A stretch of 64,000 nucleotides of DNA from Leishmania mexicana MHOM/GT/2001/U1103 (Eukaryota; Euglenozoa; Kinetoplastea; Trypanosomatida; Trypanosomatidae). A program made the position numbers and the translations under genes. How positions within the stretch are numbered: the stretch's first letter is position 1; every line of letters starts with the position of its first letter. Below are positions 1-11,340 of the stretch, piece by piece. Below the pieces are notes generated by a model. The model was not told where the DNA came from and did no database searches. It worked only from the letters and a program-made list of their open reading frames with translations. The DNA is taken from the NCBI RefSeq assembly GCF_000234665.1, contig NC_018334.1:310001-374000 (forward strand), in the 5' to 3' direction.

Positions 1-617
1 ACAGTGACAAGAGTCTCATCCACGTTCGTCAGCGCAAACGAGTTAGCGAGAGGACCAACCAAATTCATCAATGTGGCTAGTGACTGGCTCCGCTGTCAAC
101 CACCGCTTTCGCAAGGAGAAACACGGAGTCGACAACCAGCTATCCGGCAATCACCGTAGGCACACACCGACAGAGGCGTTCCTAGAGCTCGTGAGGAGCA
201 TGGGATCTTCGTACATTCGATAGAGAGAGAGCAGAGATCCTTCGACGAAACCGTGTCCACGCAGGATTACACACCGGGGTGCCGGAGGCGCGCTTCTGTT
301 ACCACTTCCACGACGATCATGCACGCAGCAGCGCTAGCGCGGTCAATGGTGCATATCGCCAGCTCCTCATCATGGTCCGGAGGGCAATTCGCGTCGACAC
401 TGCACTACAGAGCAATGCACACACCAGCCGCCACTCCACACCAAAGAGGATTGGCCACCCATCCGTTTCATCGACCACCAGACAACGCGTTGGTCCCCAC
501 CAAAGTCCATCACCACCTCCACATCAACAGCAAAGACACCACTGACGAAGAGAAAGCAGACGACGACAGCAAACATCGTCGCAGAAGCTTCTGCCAGGCG
601 CACCAGAAACATACGAG
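1..617. other. non-coding stretch at window edge
   Basis: No open reading frame here shows protein-like composition or a recognisable motif. On the minus strand it lies downstream of the relic that ends at 618, so it would be UTR or spacer. Confidence 0.5.
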
Positions 618-1310
618 CTAGCATTCACTCTGGAGCAGGCTAGCCCACGATGGTATCGCCACACCATCTTCGTGGGCGCGTTTTCGCTCCTTCTCCTTCG
701 CGATGGCGCGGTCCGCCTTCACGAGAGCGGTAAGCTCCTCATGCACCAGCCGATTCACCAGCTCACGGTCCACATCCGGCCACGCACATCGGACGCACAG
801 GAATGCATACAGCGGCACCTGGTGCGGGTTGTTGCCCTCGCTCGTGTGCACCAGGTAGCGCCGCACAAACATGCGCAGGCACTGCATGTCGTCAATGTGC
901 TTCGCCGGGTCCTGGAAGAGCGAGTAGAAGATGGCACTCGGGTCGCGGCCGAATTCGACGTTCTCGATGCTCTTGCGCAAGAAGGTCATGTACGGGATCA
1001 GCCCGATGGATCCGCTGAATCGGCGAAAGTTCCTGACTTGCAAGCCACGGTTCACGGCACCGGCGCCACTGGCGCCTTCCGCCAACAAAAGTCGAGCCTC
1101 CCCCGACACACGCTCCCCACCATCCCCGTCGCGCTCCTCGGCAGCTTGTAGCTCCGCCACGATTTTCAGCGGACCGCGGGGGCCAAGCTGCCGGCGGCAT
1201 CCGCTGCACACAGCACATACGGATCCACTGCGATGCTGAGCGCGCTGTCATCGTCCGCACCCGCCTCGCCCTCCTTAGAGTTTGGGTGCACCAGCAGCCC
1301 ATCAAAGACA
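618..1310 (-). pseudogene. frameshifted relic of an unidentified gene
   Basis: The minus strand from about 1190 to 618 keeps a coding-like frame (for example RDPSAIFYSLFQDPAKHIDD and NNPHQVPLYAFLCVRCAWPD) ending in a stop at 618. The upstream part of the same protein appears to continue in another frame from about 1305 to 1200 (FDGLLVHPNSKEGEAGADDD), so a frameshift near 1190-1200 splits it. The longest single frame opens with GTG, not ATG, which also argues against an intact gene. I do not recognise the family. It lies just downstream of the lipase relic and could be the end of the same ancestral gene or a second dead gene. Confidence 0.5.
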
Positions 1311-1789
1311 GATTGACTAGGCTGCGTGGCTGGCGCTAAAATCTCAGAACCATTGCTTCAGACGCAGCGCCATGGCTGCAAGCAAGCGGAGGGGAGGCGC
1401 GCAGTCTCTCCACACTCTGCGTATGAGTGCAGTGACGGCGTATTGCAACGCGGCAGCCCCTAACGCGATGCTTGCCTGGGACGCAACATCTGTACACAAC
1501 GCGTAAGGGAACCCGACTGCCCGAAAGAGTCCGGATGCAGCCTGCCAGCGAGTGGATACGCCGACGTACACGCAGCCGCTGCGCATGGAAGTGGTGTGTG
1601 CCTGCAGTAATCCGAAGGGATTGATGTCTGCAGCCCCGTGAGCAAGCCGCCAAAGCACTTCGACAACAGCTCCATTCGGCGTCTTCATACGCTGCACAAA
1701 ATCCGCAGGGTAGCCTCCTCACACGATCTCGGAGAGTGAGCGGCGGGTGTGGCGTAGCAGTACCATGGAGTCGTGGGGCTGGAGACCGG

Positions 1790-2380
1790 CCGCTATGAAT
1801 AGGTCTCCGTTGTCTGCGTGCTTTGCGGTACCCACCACGGCTGCGCCACTGCCGCGGCAAAAAAGTAACCCGTCACTAGGGCATTGTAGCCGGGATGCAC
1901 CTTCAAGTCACGCACAACTGCAGTGCGGGCGCTACGGCGGACGGCCAAGTAGCTTTTTTGGAAGCCGGCGTGCACCCGGCACTCCAGGCCGCAGCCGGAT
2001 CGGATGTCGTACAGGACGGGCTCCGCAGGCCGGTGGGTAAGCTTTTCCTGGTGCGTCGCAGAGGCACCAAGCGCCACGACCACCTGCGCGCTGCCGTGGT
2101 CGACATCCACGTAGGCAAGCACACAAATGCGCGTCGTCGCCCTTCACTATCAATGTCGCCTTGAAGGACGGACTTGCGTTGCAGCTGCCCCCGCACCCCT
2201 AGCTCGCGACGCCATCGGCGTCGGCGTACGTGACGTTTGCGTAATGCAGGGATCGTCTCCCATCGGTTGACGAGTACTCTCGCGACAGGACGACGGCCCG
2301 TGCACCTCCGCACAGGAGAACCAGAGCCACCACCACGACGATGCCGCTGCAAGATAAGGACGAAATGAGTCAACAAGTAC
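1790..2380 (-). pseudogene. class 3 lipase relic
   Basis: On the minus strand about 110 residues read as a class 3 (fungal-type) lipase core: AYVDVDHGSAQVVVALG, then CRVHAGFQKSYLAVRRSAR, then HPGYNALVTG. In active enzymes the last segment continues as GHSLGGA with the nucleophilic Ser. Here it reads TGYFFAAAVA, so the nucleophile elbow is lost. Upstream coding similarity changes frame between 2150 and 2380, and no intact start or catalytic His region is found. Between 1311 and 1789 only short open frames remain (for example QRMKTPNGAVVEVLWRL), without recognisable lipase motifs. Lipase genes near the arginine permease locus are expected in Leishmania from memory of its gene order. Family assignment is fairly sure; the extent is approximate. 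Confidence 0.7.
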
Positions 2381-3679
2381 AGGACACGGGCGGAAGCATG
2401 GCGGGTTCCGATGCTAACTTTTCACGCGCATGGGCGGGTGCAAGTAGCCGGAGTAGAGCGTGACTGCGTGCGCAGCATAGCAAACAAACAACAGCAAAGA
2501 AAAGGATGGAGGAGGAGAAGGTGGATAGCGGAGAGGTCGAGGAGGCAAAGTGGCAGACGACCGCTATCACGGATGGCGATGGCAGAAGGGAAGACAGGGC
2601 ACGCAGTGATCGCAATGGACCTCCTCTTTTGAGTTGTTCATGCATGTAGGAGTTCAGAGAAATTGAGGCGCTCCGCACAGACACCAGGCAAGCGCAAAAC
2701 GAGATCGCACTCCGTGAGGCGGTGAAAAGGGCAACCGTTCCAGTGCACCATCTGGTGGGCCCCCACACTTCGCCTGAAGCTTCCGGCGTCACCATGCGTG
2801 CGACATGTGTGTAGCCCTGTCCTTGACTCTCCTTCCGAGTGCATGCATGCATGTTTCCGTGCTAGAGAGGGAGAGAGTAAGAAAGATGACAGCATCCCCA
2901 GCCGCAAGACAAGAGCGTCCTGCCCCTCGAAGAAAGAAAAGTGGAAAGAAGATAGAGGGGTAGCACACGAGGCGCGTCTGTACACACTCAACGACGAGCT
3001 GAAAAGGGAAGTAGAGCTGCCACCGGAAGGCGGCGGGGTGGAGCGAGGAGCATAGCAGGAGGGGGCTAGTTCGGCGTCTGTGGTTCGTCTCCCTTGACGG
3101 CCGAAGGAGCAAAGATACAGTGACCGTCAGCGAAGACACTTCGCCGCCACTACGGCCCTCGCGTGAATGAGGCAGCAAGCAAACCTCTGCGTGAGAGGGA
3201 CGATGTAGCACGACGGTGCTGATAGAAAACAAAAAAGGGGCCCCGCAACCGGCTCACACAGCACCGTGCCGGCAGACATTCAGACCTGGACAGCGCCAGG
3301 CAAAAAGACGTGCATGAAAGAGACAGCGAAGAAGGAGAAGACAAAAAAAAAGCACAGCGGCCACGGAGGCACCCGCGTACGGGTCATACCAGTCAGGAAG
3401 TGCACTCCCACTCTGCGCTCCAGCCGCGCGCTCCCCTCTCGGTGGGGTGCCACCTCAGCAACCGCCACTGCAACACGGTATGCTGACTGTATCTACATTT
3501 CAAATTGGCGATGGGCCGTACATGTACTGGTACGGCTGTTGAGCCGCCCCGCTCTCCCGCCCGTTTTGGAGACAGAGAAGACCGTGATGCGCTTCTTGTG
3601 AGCCCGCTCCATGGAGCAAGAAGAGTGCTCCAGTGCGCGAAGTCGAGCTGTCGACACAGCTAAAGGCCGTCGCTGAAAG
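2381..3679. other. intergenic stretch, no gene seen
   Basis: Purine-rich tracts and short open frames of low complexity only. It would be the distal 3' UTR and spacer of the BAR-like gene at 5608-6489. Confidence 0.5.
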
Positions 3680-4240
3680 TGTCATGTGCACTCTATTTCC
3701 TTCAGCGCGTTCATGTCGCTGTCACGAAACACGAGCTCAGCTCCGCCCTACACCCCGCTCGTCACAGGCCCGTCCGTGTGGTACGAAGCAGCCGCAGACA
3801 CTCGTTGCAGCAATGCGCTGGCTCCGTCACCTCTGCTCGGCCCCTGCCTCGAGCTCTGCCCACCCGCCTCGCCGGCCGCCACCTGGTGCAGTCTCTTCGG
3901 GGCGGCTCAGGCTCCCCCACCAGTGGGCAGCGTGAGGGCCGGAGGTGGAATCCACTCGAGTCCCCTTGACGCTTCGCCCATCACATGGATGGCGCCAGCG
4001 TGTGCGCTGTCGCAGGGCTCTCCGACGCGCAACACCACCCACGACCTCACCGCCGAAATCAGCAGCGACGCATCACTGACTTCCCTGCGGCCAAGGCAAC
4101 TGGCCCTGCTGCCACCAGAAGTGACTTGGCGTTTGGCGGAGGGATAGAGGGGAGGGGTGCTGCCGGGCTCACTCCCCCCACTCAGTGTGGGGGTGCACTA
4201 GACCCTCTCAGACGACGCACCTAACTGAGGTATGTCCCCT
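3680..4240 (-). repeat. dispersed repeat family R2 (SIDER-like), copy 1
   Basis: The reverse complement of this GC-rich block aligns with the direct strand at 33870-34240. Shared pieces include the AGAGCTC-AGGCAGGGG segment, a GGTGAC-GAG-C-GCGCA-TGCTGCAACG segment and a CCCCGAA segment, with indels between. There is no coding potential. Position (presumed 3' UTR), size and degeneracy fit the SIDER retroposon relics known from Leishmania 3' UTRs, but I cannot confirm the SIDER signature by eye. Confidence 0.55.
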
Positions 4241-5022
4241 TATCACCAGGGATGAGCAAGAGAAACAAACAAAAAAAAACAGACAGAGAACCCAACGCCG
4301 GAATGCAGAACGCTGAGGTGAGACATCAGATAGAGACAGGCGAAGATCACACAAAAACGGGACCGGCGGCGGAGGGGCAACCCGGAGCAGCCAGCGCACC
4401 AGCAGCACGACAGCTCTGGGGTTGCGCTAGACAGAGAGACGACATACATGCGGGGAGAGAGGGGGGAGACCGACGATTTGAATGCAAAAAAGAGAAGCGG
4501 GCCACACAAACGCCAAAAAAAACGGCAAAACCCATCGAGTCCTTCTTAGGCATCCTTTTCCTGAAGTCGAAGGGAATAACAAAGAACAAGATGAGGCTCG
4601 GCGAAGGGAGAGAGGGAGGAGGTCGATCCCCCTCAAAAAAAAAACGGAGCGCACGATGGCGTAGATTGGGGTTCCGTGCACAGCCTGGTAGGACGCGCCA
4701 CACTCCTGCACAGGTGTGTCCAGCTGGGAACAGGACGGTCGGTCACAGTTAAATCACAGCGGGCGGCTATGATGTTGGGGGAGGGGCGGGCAACATGTGC
4801 CTATGTATATAGAGAGGGGGGGATAAAGTCACGGACATGACAAAGGAAGGGTGACGAAGGTAATGAGAAGGCGGCATAGGGAGAGGGAGAGCAACGTGCA
4901 GATCACACGTGCTGCCTCTTCGCTTGCCCATTCCCGCAAATGGCAGTCAGTCTAGCGCACGGACTCCGTCATCAAGCAAAGGAGACCCCCCGCATGAGGA
5001 TCGCGCTGGTGGGGCTCACCAG
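4241..5022. other. intergenic stretch, A/G-rich, no gene seen
   Basis: Contains A-rich and G-rich simple tracts. No supported ORF. Presumed 3' UTR of the BAR-like gene copy A. Confidence 0.5.
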
Positions 5023-5465
5023 GCGCCAATCGCAGAATCCGACTACTGCCGCGAGATTCTTTCCAAAGACAACCGCACCGACTCCCTATGGAGAACAGAC
5101 AAGCAGCAAGGGCCGAAGCGCACCGGATTCAGCTCAAAGCACTAACACAGGCGTGGAGAGAGAGACACGAGAGCGTGCAGCGAGCCACCGAATTCGCAGA
5201 GGAGAGATATAATGGAGGGAGGAGAGCCAAAAAAGCAACGTCTGATGCCGACTCACCGGAACCAGCAACAGCGCCACACTCCCTCTCCCCAGCGGAGCCT
5301 GCACGTGTATAGTGCGGGTCACCGAGCGCACAGATAAGCATAGGACAAAAAGAGGAAGGCAAAGCACGCTTGCGCCGCCCAAGGAGGTCCATTTACAGCC
5401 GGCCCGCGCGTTCTTGTGAGTCGCACGGGCTTCGGCTTTCTTCGCAGACGAAACCGCTTCGGTGT

Positions 5466-5607
5466 CTAGCGAGGGGGGCACACCTCAGAGGCTGCACTGC
5501 TCTTCGCCTCCATGCGAGTCATGAATTCGGTCGTCAGGGCAGCATTGTGAGAGGCTATGTAGCCGGGCGGCGGTGATGCCGAGGACACCACCGACTGCGG
5601 GCCACGA
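5466..5607 (-). pseudogene. out-of-frame remnant of BAR-like C-terminal tail
   Basis: This minus-strand segment would encode the tail seen at the end of the intact copy B (GTAGKEAPPL, SRGPQSVVSSASPPPGYIAS, then FMTRMEAKSSAASEVCPPR). In copy A it is left out of frame behind the stop at 5608. It is now 3' UTR unless frameshifting rescues it. Confidence 0.75.
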
Positions 5608-6489
5608 CTAAAGGTGCACAGCGGCGGTGCCTCCTTGCCAGCGGTGCCCTCGCCGGTACTTATGCGGAATCCGCTTGTAGATGATTCCATTACGCACGTA
5701 ACCGTTCATCCTGTTAAAGTAGACCCGGTACCCCTGTGGGACGTGAGCGGTGCCCAGCTCCGAATTTACCTTCAAGCAGCGCTGCGCGACAGCGCTCTGC
5801 TGATGCTCCTGCTGCTCTTGACAGTAGAAGACAACAGCCTCCTCGATGGCAGGGTCCGTCCTGGTGAGCGCGTCCACGACAGACGTCATGTATGTGGCGT
5901 TCAGCTCGAGGTAGCGCCTGAGTGCCTTCGCCGTCACATTCTCCACTTCGTACAGTAGCAAAGCGAACCTGTCCTCAAATTCCTTTTCGCAGCTCTGCAG
6001 CGAAGCAAGGGCCTTGTTCAGTGCCTGCACATGCGTGGAATAGGACGTACTTGTGTCGAGGGGCTTGTTCCTCTCCGCCAACGCCTTCTCCTGCTTATCC
6101 ACGCACTGCTTTGCCTTCATGTACTTCTCGAAGGCGTTCTTCTCCGCCTTGGCCGCCTTCTCCGCCTCCTTCAGCGATTTCTTCAGCTGCTCGACCGGGA
6201 GCTGCACCTCCTCATGTACAAAGTTGTTGTAGTTGCAGAAGGCGATGCCTTTCTTCATGCTGAGGACCTCGTTGCCAAAGTGGTGCACGTACTGCTTGAT
6301 CTCGTCGCTGGTAAAGCTGAGAGAGGCGAATGCATCGAATGAGTGGCTCACCTGTTCGAGCGCAGTCCCAAGCTCCCTCATCAACATCATCATCTTGGTC
6401 GTGACACCGTTGAAGGAGTTGATGGCAGCACGAGCGGTTCGTATGTCGTCCAGCTGAAGCGAGTGAGCGAAGTCTCGTTGCATCGACAT
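5608..6489 (-). CDS. BAR-like coiled-coil protein, copy A (truncated tail)
   Basis: A 293-residue protein starting MSMQRDFAHSLQLDD at a good ATG. Residues about 1-215 are alpha-helical with heptad-like stretches (EQLKKSLKEAEKAAKAEKNA, KALRRYLELNATYMTSVVDA). Their layout resembles a BAR domain, a dimeric banana-shaped module that binds curved membranes in endocytic and secretory traffic. The assignment rests on pattern, not on an invariant motif. The first 250 or so residues are close to copy B at 7760-9025. After HVPQGYR the sequence diverges, because a net 242-bp loss (not a multiple of three) replaces the shared tail with a short basic one ending QGGTAAVHL. It may still work as a bare BAR module, or be on its way to decay. 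Untranslated flanks are almost identical to those of copy B, so expression signals are probably shared. Confidence 0.75.
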   Translation of the reverse strand: MSMQRDFAHSLQLDDIRTARAAINSFNGVTTKMMMLMRELGTALEQVSHSFDAFASLSFTSDEIKQYVHHFGNEVLSMKKGIAFCNYNNFVHEEVQLPVEQLKKSLKEAEKAAKAEKNAFEKYMKAKQCVDKQEKALAERNKPLDTSTSYSTHVQALNKALASLQSCEKEFEDRFALLLYEVENVTAKALRRYLELNATYMTSVVDALTRTDPAIEEAVVFYCQEQQEHQQSAVAQRCLKVNSELGTAHVPQGYRVYFNRMNGYVRNGIIYKRIPHKYRRGHRWQGGTAAVHL

Positions 6490-7315
6490 GATGGGCGAGT
6501 AGGTGAAGTCGAGTTGTACAGTGTCAGCGTTGCAGTAGCACGCGCGACGGGGAGAGCTTCAGCCCAGAGAAGGGCAAATGAGCGAGTGCAAAGCGAAGGC
6601 CGGTCTTCTGGATGCCGCGGAGCTCCAGTGAGACAGGCAGCAGGTGATCCGCCGTATTTGTTCGACGAGGGGTCACGTGTGGGCGAGGCGCGGTTGCTCT
6701 TCAAACGAGAAAATGAGTGGGCGACAGCGAGGGATGCCTTCGGGCACGGAGAGAAGGGGGGCGGGGCAGAGAGGGGCAATCGCGAGATGGACGCAGGATA
6801 GGGATGCGGGCAGTGCCCCATGGCGGCAGCAGATGCGCAAAGTAACACACAGCAGCCGCCGCCGGCGCGGCGCGCGGAGGAAGCCTGCAGGTCCTTCGGC
6901 TCCGCCCACTACAAGGCAAGTGGTGCCAGCAGCGCCGACAGCATCACGTGTGCGTGGCTTCACGCAGAGGGAGGCGCAGAAACAAGGCCGAGGAGAGGCA
7001 AAGGCGGTCGCCACCGTGCAGACGAAACAGAAGAAAGGGACAAGGCGGCTGACAAACGGCGGAGAGCGAGCGAGAGGGGCACCGGCGCCGGGGCAAGCGA
7101 GCCCGCAAAGAAAAGGCGACGCCTACGCACAGGTCGATACAGGTAGATGGATGGGCACACGCCCATCTGCCCACACATACGGAGGCGGAGCGCCGCGTAT
7201 GCAAAGAGCAGCACAGAAAGCGGGCAGCGACGAGAGTAGCGGCACCAGACGGTGCTCCGTGTGCGACCAGAGATAATCGGGGGACAGCAAGCAGCCCATC
7301 TGCAGGGGCCCACAG

Positions 7316-9849
7316 TCCGCCAACCGAAGAATTCGACTAATGCCGCGAGATTCTTTCCAAAGACAACCGCACCGACTCCCTATGGAGAACAGACAAGCAG
7401 CAAGGGCCGAAGCGCACCGGATTCAGCTCAAAGCACTAACACAGGCGTGGAGAGAGAGACACGAGAGCGTGCAGCGAGCCACCGAATTCGCAGCGGAGAG
7501 ATATAATGGAGGGAGGAGAGCCAAAAAAGCAACGTCTGATGCCGACGCACCGGAACCAGCAACAGCGCCACACTCCCCCTCCCCAGCGGAGCCTGCACGT
7601 GTATAGTGCGGGTCACCGAGCGCACAGATAAGCATAGGACAAAAAGAGGAAGGCAAAGCACGCTTGCGCCGCCCAAGGAGGTCCATTTACAGCCGGCCCG
7701 CGCGTTCTTGTGAGTCGCACGGGCTTCGGCTTTCTTCGCAGACGCAACCGCTTCGGTGTCTAGCGAGGGGGGCACACCTCAGAGGCTGCACTGCTCTTCG
7801 CCTCCATGCGAGTCATGAATTCGGTCGTCAGGGCAGCATTGTGAGAGGCTATGTAGCCGGGCGGCGGTGATGCCGAGGACACCACCGACTGCGGGCCACG
7901 ACTAAAGGTGTACAGCGGCGGTGCCTCCTTGCCAGCGGTGCCCGCCTGGGAGATAGAGCCAAAGTCTTCGTTGTCAGCGTTGTCCTCGACGGCTGATGGA
8001 GGTGCGGGAATGACGGCGGCCGTTGTGACGGTCGCTGCTTCCGCGGTAGGCTTCAAGGCCTTCCGGTTTGCCACTGCTGATGGGCCCCGGCAATTCCAAG
8101 GCGCCGCTACCGTCGTGGCCGGCACTGCCGACGAGGACATCTGACAACGGGGCTCTTGACCCGGTGACGGCGTATTCGAGAGCGTGTGCTGTTCCATAAA
8201 GCTATTTAGATACTTCTTTCTGCCATCATGGAGACCACCATTCATCCCGTTCGGGTCGAGCCGGTACCCCTGTGGGACGTGAGCGGTGCCCAGCTCCGAA
8301 TTTACCTTCAAGCAGCGCTGTGCGACAGTGCTCTGCTGATGCTCCTGCTGCTCTTGACAGTAGAAGACAACAGCCTCCTCGATGGCAGGGTCCGTCCTGG
8401 TGAGCGCGTCCACGATAGACGTCATGTATGTGGCGTTCAGCTCGAGGTAGCGCCTGAGTGCCTTCGCCGTCACATCCTCCACTTCGTTCGTCAACGTTAC
8501 AAAGCTATCCTCAAATTCCTTTTTGCGGCTCTGCAGCGAAGCCAGCGCCTTGTTCCGTTCCTGCACATGCGTGGAATAGGACTTACTTGCGTCGAGGGGT
8601 TTGCTCTTCACCGCAAACGCCTTCTCCTGCTTATCCACGCACTGCTTTGCCTTCATGTACTTCTCGAAGGCGTTCTTCTCCGCCTTGGCCGCCTTCTCCG
8701 CCTCCTTCAGCGATTTCTTCAGCTGCTCGACCGGGAGCTGCACCTCCTCATGTACAAAGTTGTTGTAATTACGAAAGGCGATCCCTTCCTTCATGCTGAT
8801 GACCTCTTCGCCAAAGTGGTGCACGTACTGCTTGATCTCGTCGCTGGTAAAGCTGAGCGAAGTGAGTGCATCGAATGAGTGGCTCACCTGTTCGAGCGCA
8901 GTCCCAAGCTCCTTCATCAACATCATCATCTTGGTCATGACACCGTTGAAGGAGTTGATGGCAGCACGAACGGTCTGCATGTCATCCAGCTGAAGCGAGT
9001 GAGCGAAGTCTCGTTGCATCGACATGATGGGCGAGTAGGTGAAGTCGAGTTGTACAGTGTCAGCGTTGCAGTAGCACGCGCGACGGGGAGAGCTTCAGCC
9101 CAGAGAAGGGCAAATGAGCGAGTGCAAAGCGAAGGCCGGTCTTCTGGATGCCGCGGAGCTCCAGTGAGACAGGCAGCAGGTGATCCGCCGTATTTGTTCG
9201 ACGAGGGGTCACGTGTGGGCGAGGCGCGGTTGCTCTTCAAACGAGAAAATGAGTGGGCGACAGCGAGGGATGCCTTCGGGCACGGAGAGAAGGGGGGCGG
9301 GGCAGAGAGGGGCAATCGCGAGATGGACGCAGGATAGGGATGCGGGCAGTGCCCCATGGCGGCAGCAGATGCGCAAAGTAACACACAGCAGCCGCCACCG
9401 GCGCGGCGCGCGGAGGAAGCCTGCAGGTCCTTCGGCTCCGCCCACTACAAGGCAAGTGGTGCCAGCAGCGCCGACAGCATCACGTGTGCGTGGCTTCACG
9501 CAGAGGGAGGCGCAGAAACAAGGCCGAGGAGAGGCAAAGGCGGTCGCCACCGTGCAGACGAAACAGAAGAAAGGGACAAGGCGGCTGACAAACGGCGGAG
9601 AGCGAGCGAGAGGGGCACCGGCGCCGGGGCAAGCGAGCCCGCAAAGAAAAGGCGACGCCTACGCACAGGTCGATACAGGTAGATGGATGGGCACACGCCC
9701 ATCTGCCCACACATACGGAGGCGGAGCGCCGCGTATGCAAAGAGCAGCACAGAAAGCGGGCAGCAACGAGAGTAGCGGCACCAGACGGTGCTCCGTGTGC
9801 GACCAGAGATAATCGGGGGACAGCAAGCAGCCCATCTGCAGGGGCCCAC
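7316..9849 (-). repeat. tandem duplication unit B (BAR-like gene block)
   Basis: Second unit of the head-to-tail duplication with 5023-7313. It holds the longer gene copy. The high similarity of the non-coding parts, including over 800 bp upstream of the ATG, points to a recent duplication or to conversion between units. Confidence 0.9.
7760..9025 (-). CDS. BAR-like coiled-coil protein, copy B (full length)
   Basis: A 421-residue protein with the same start as copy A (MSMQRDFAHSLQLDD). Residues about 1-215 form the helical, Lys/Glu-rich BAR-like region; Arfaptin/ACAP-type BAR proteins are the nearest familiar pattern. About 200 residues of low-complexity Ala/Pro/Ser-rich tail follow (GQEPRCQMSSSAVPATTVAA region), ending in EFMTRMEAKSSAASEVCPPR. 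No second catalytic or lipid-binding domain (ArfGAP, PH, SH3) is visible. Substitutions against copy A cluster in the middle of the helical part (for example AVKSKPLDASKS versus AERNKPLDTSTS), so the copies are not fully homogenised. Predicted role: membrane shaping or vesicle traffic, cytoplasmic. Other long coiled-coil families remain possible. Confidence 0.8.
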   Translation of the reverse strand: MSMQRDFAHSLQLDDMQTVRAAINSFNGVMTKMMMLMKELGTALEQVSHSFDALTSLSFTSDEIKQYVHHFGEEVISMKEGIAFRNYNNFVHEEVQLPVEQLKKSLKEAEKAAKAEKNAFEKYMKAKQCVDKQEKAFAVKSKPLDASKSYSTHVQERNKALASLQSRKKEFEDSFVTLTNEVEDVTAKALRRYLELNATYMTSIVDALTRTDPAIEEAVVFYCQEQQEHQQSTVAQRCLKVNSELGTAHVPQGYRLDPNGMNGGLHDGRKKYLNSFMEQHTLSNTPSPGQEPRCQMSSSAVPATTVAAPWNCRGPSAVANRKALKPTAEAATVTTAAVIPAPPSAVEDNADNEDFGSISQAGTAGKEAPPLYTFSRGPQSVVSSASPPPGYIASHNAALTTEFMTRMEAKSSAASEVCPPR

Positions 9850-11340
9850 TGGCGAGGCACACGCGAAAAAGCACAGCGACCACAGAAACCCCGCTCACAG
9901 AGGCGAAGGTAATGGAAGACGAGGAAGATATAAGTACAGGAGGCTGCGCATAATGTGTGATGGGCCAACAAGCTCGTCTTTCGTCGTACGCACATGGGCT
10001 TATTGGTTGTGAAGGGCAGTGCCTGTGATGAGCCAAAGAACGGCTGTGAGACAGTCTGACAGCGAACGTACTCTTTTCATCGGATGGTAACCAATATGCT
10101 GGCGCAGACAACAGTGCAGGAGATTCTCGCAGAAAGGCGCGACATGGTACATGGCGTCGCGTCGCCAGTGGGGCAGCGAGTGCTGCGTAGGTGAAGTAAC
10201 TGCTGTTTTGGCGTCGACAGTTGGGCTGGAGGCTGGTGAAGGTTGCCGTTAGGTGATCACGGGTACTCCAGACACGTCAAGGGGGCCTGATATCCGGGAG
10301 AATCTTGGGTGTCCTGGTGATTCCAGCAGGTCTCCGGCTTCTCCACCAGCGCCTGTCGCGGCGTGGAGCAGGGGTATTGGCAGGCGCCACAGCAACATTG
10401 GAGCCTGGGTAGGTAGCTCCATTGAGGAAAGCCGTCACATCGGGAAATGCGTCCCACTCATCTCAGGTAAGCTATGGACGCCGCTGTCTTGTCTCTCGTG
10501 CAATCTTCCAGTTGCACTGGCGCTGGCGTGCGAATGCCCCGACAACGAGAATGTACATTGGTGGAGAGGCGGAGGTCAGAGTGCGGCAAGCTGCGTAGAG
10601 GCGGTGGGCGTATACAGAAGCATGCAAGAGCGACGGCTTTGTGGACGCAACGAGCGTCGCAGTTGCAGCTAAAGTCTCTGCGGCAAGGCAGGGGGTGGGT
10701 GAGCGAAAGGCGGCTAGTCCGCCGTCAGCGGCCGCGGGAGTCGTGTGCCACCCAGCAGTGCATGCGTGTGCGTATGGGGAGGGAGGAAGGTTCAGAGTGC
10801 TCGCCCAAGTGCTTGAGCATTGGCGTCATGTTGTTCGTTCTACCGCTTCCAAAGCAGAACGAATGGTTTCCTGCGCACCAGAGACGCCACCAATGCCGGC
10901 GCCTTCCTTGCATCGACAACACCTTACGCATTCCTTGCGTGTCATCGACGGTTAGCCCCATCGCCGTCGGACTGTGCCCCCTTGCGTTCAACGGTTCACC
11001 TGCATCGAAGGCAACTCAAAAAAAAAAAAGAGCTCTGCGTAAATAGACCAGTAACGGAGCTCTCATCAATTTGACCACACCACTGCGACGGAGGAAGGAA
11101 TATGGCCCGCATACGACACAATCCTACCGCCTTCAGTGGCGAGCGGCGGCTGTGCGTACCACTGGCTCCTTCGTCCGGGGCCCACAGGAGGAGACGCGTC
11201 CCGCAAGAAACGCGCCATGTGCAATGAACGCGACCGACAACGACGCGGCAACGAGAGGGTCTCGCCACACTAGGGGATGGGAAAGAGAGGGAGGCTCGCG
11301 GCTCCGTGAACCCATTCTCTATCCACTCACGCCATGTCAT
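9850..11340. other. intergenic stretch, no gene seen
   Basis: Unique sequence beyond the end of the duplication. It would hold the 3' UTR of the proline-rich gene at 11341. ORFs on both strands are short, without family features. Confidence 0.5.

Larger units (their letters stand above)
5023..7313 (-). repeat. tandem duplication unit A (BAR-like gene block)
   Basis: Nearly identical to 7316-9849. It starts near the shared GCCGCGAGATTCTTTCC and ends at the shared CAGCCCATCTGCAGGGGCCCA. The offset between units is 2294 bp at the left side and 2536 bp at the right side, so unit A is 242 bp shorter. The whole difference lies in the 3' part of the gene, between about 5650 and 5740. The units abut head to tail. 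Confidence 0.9.
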
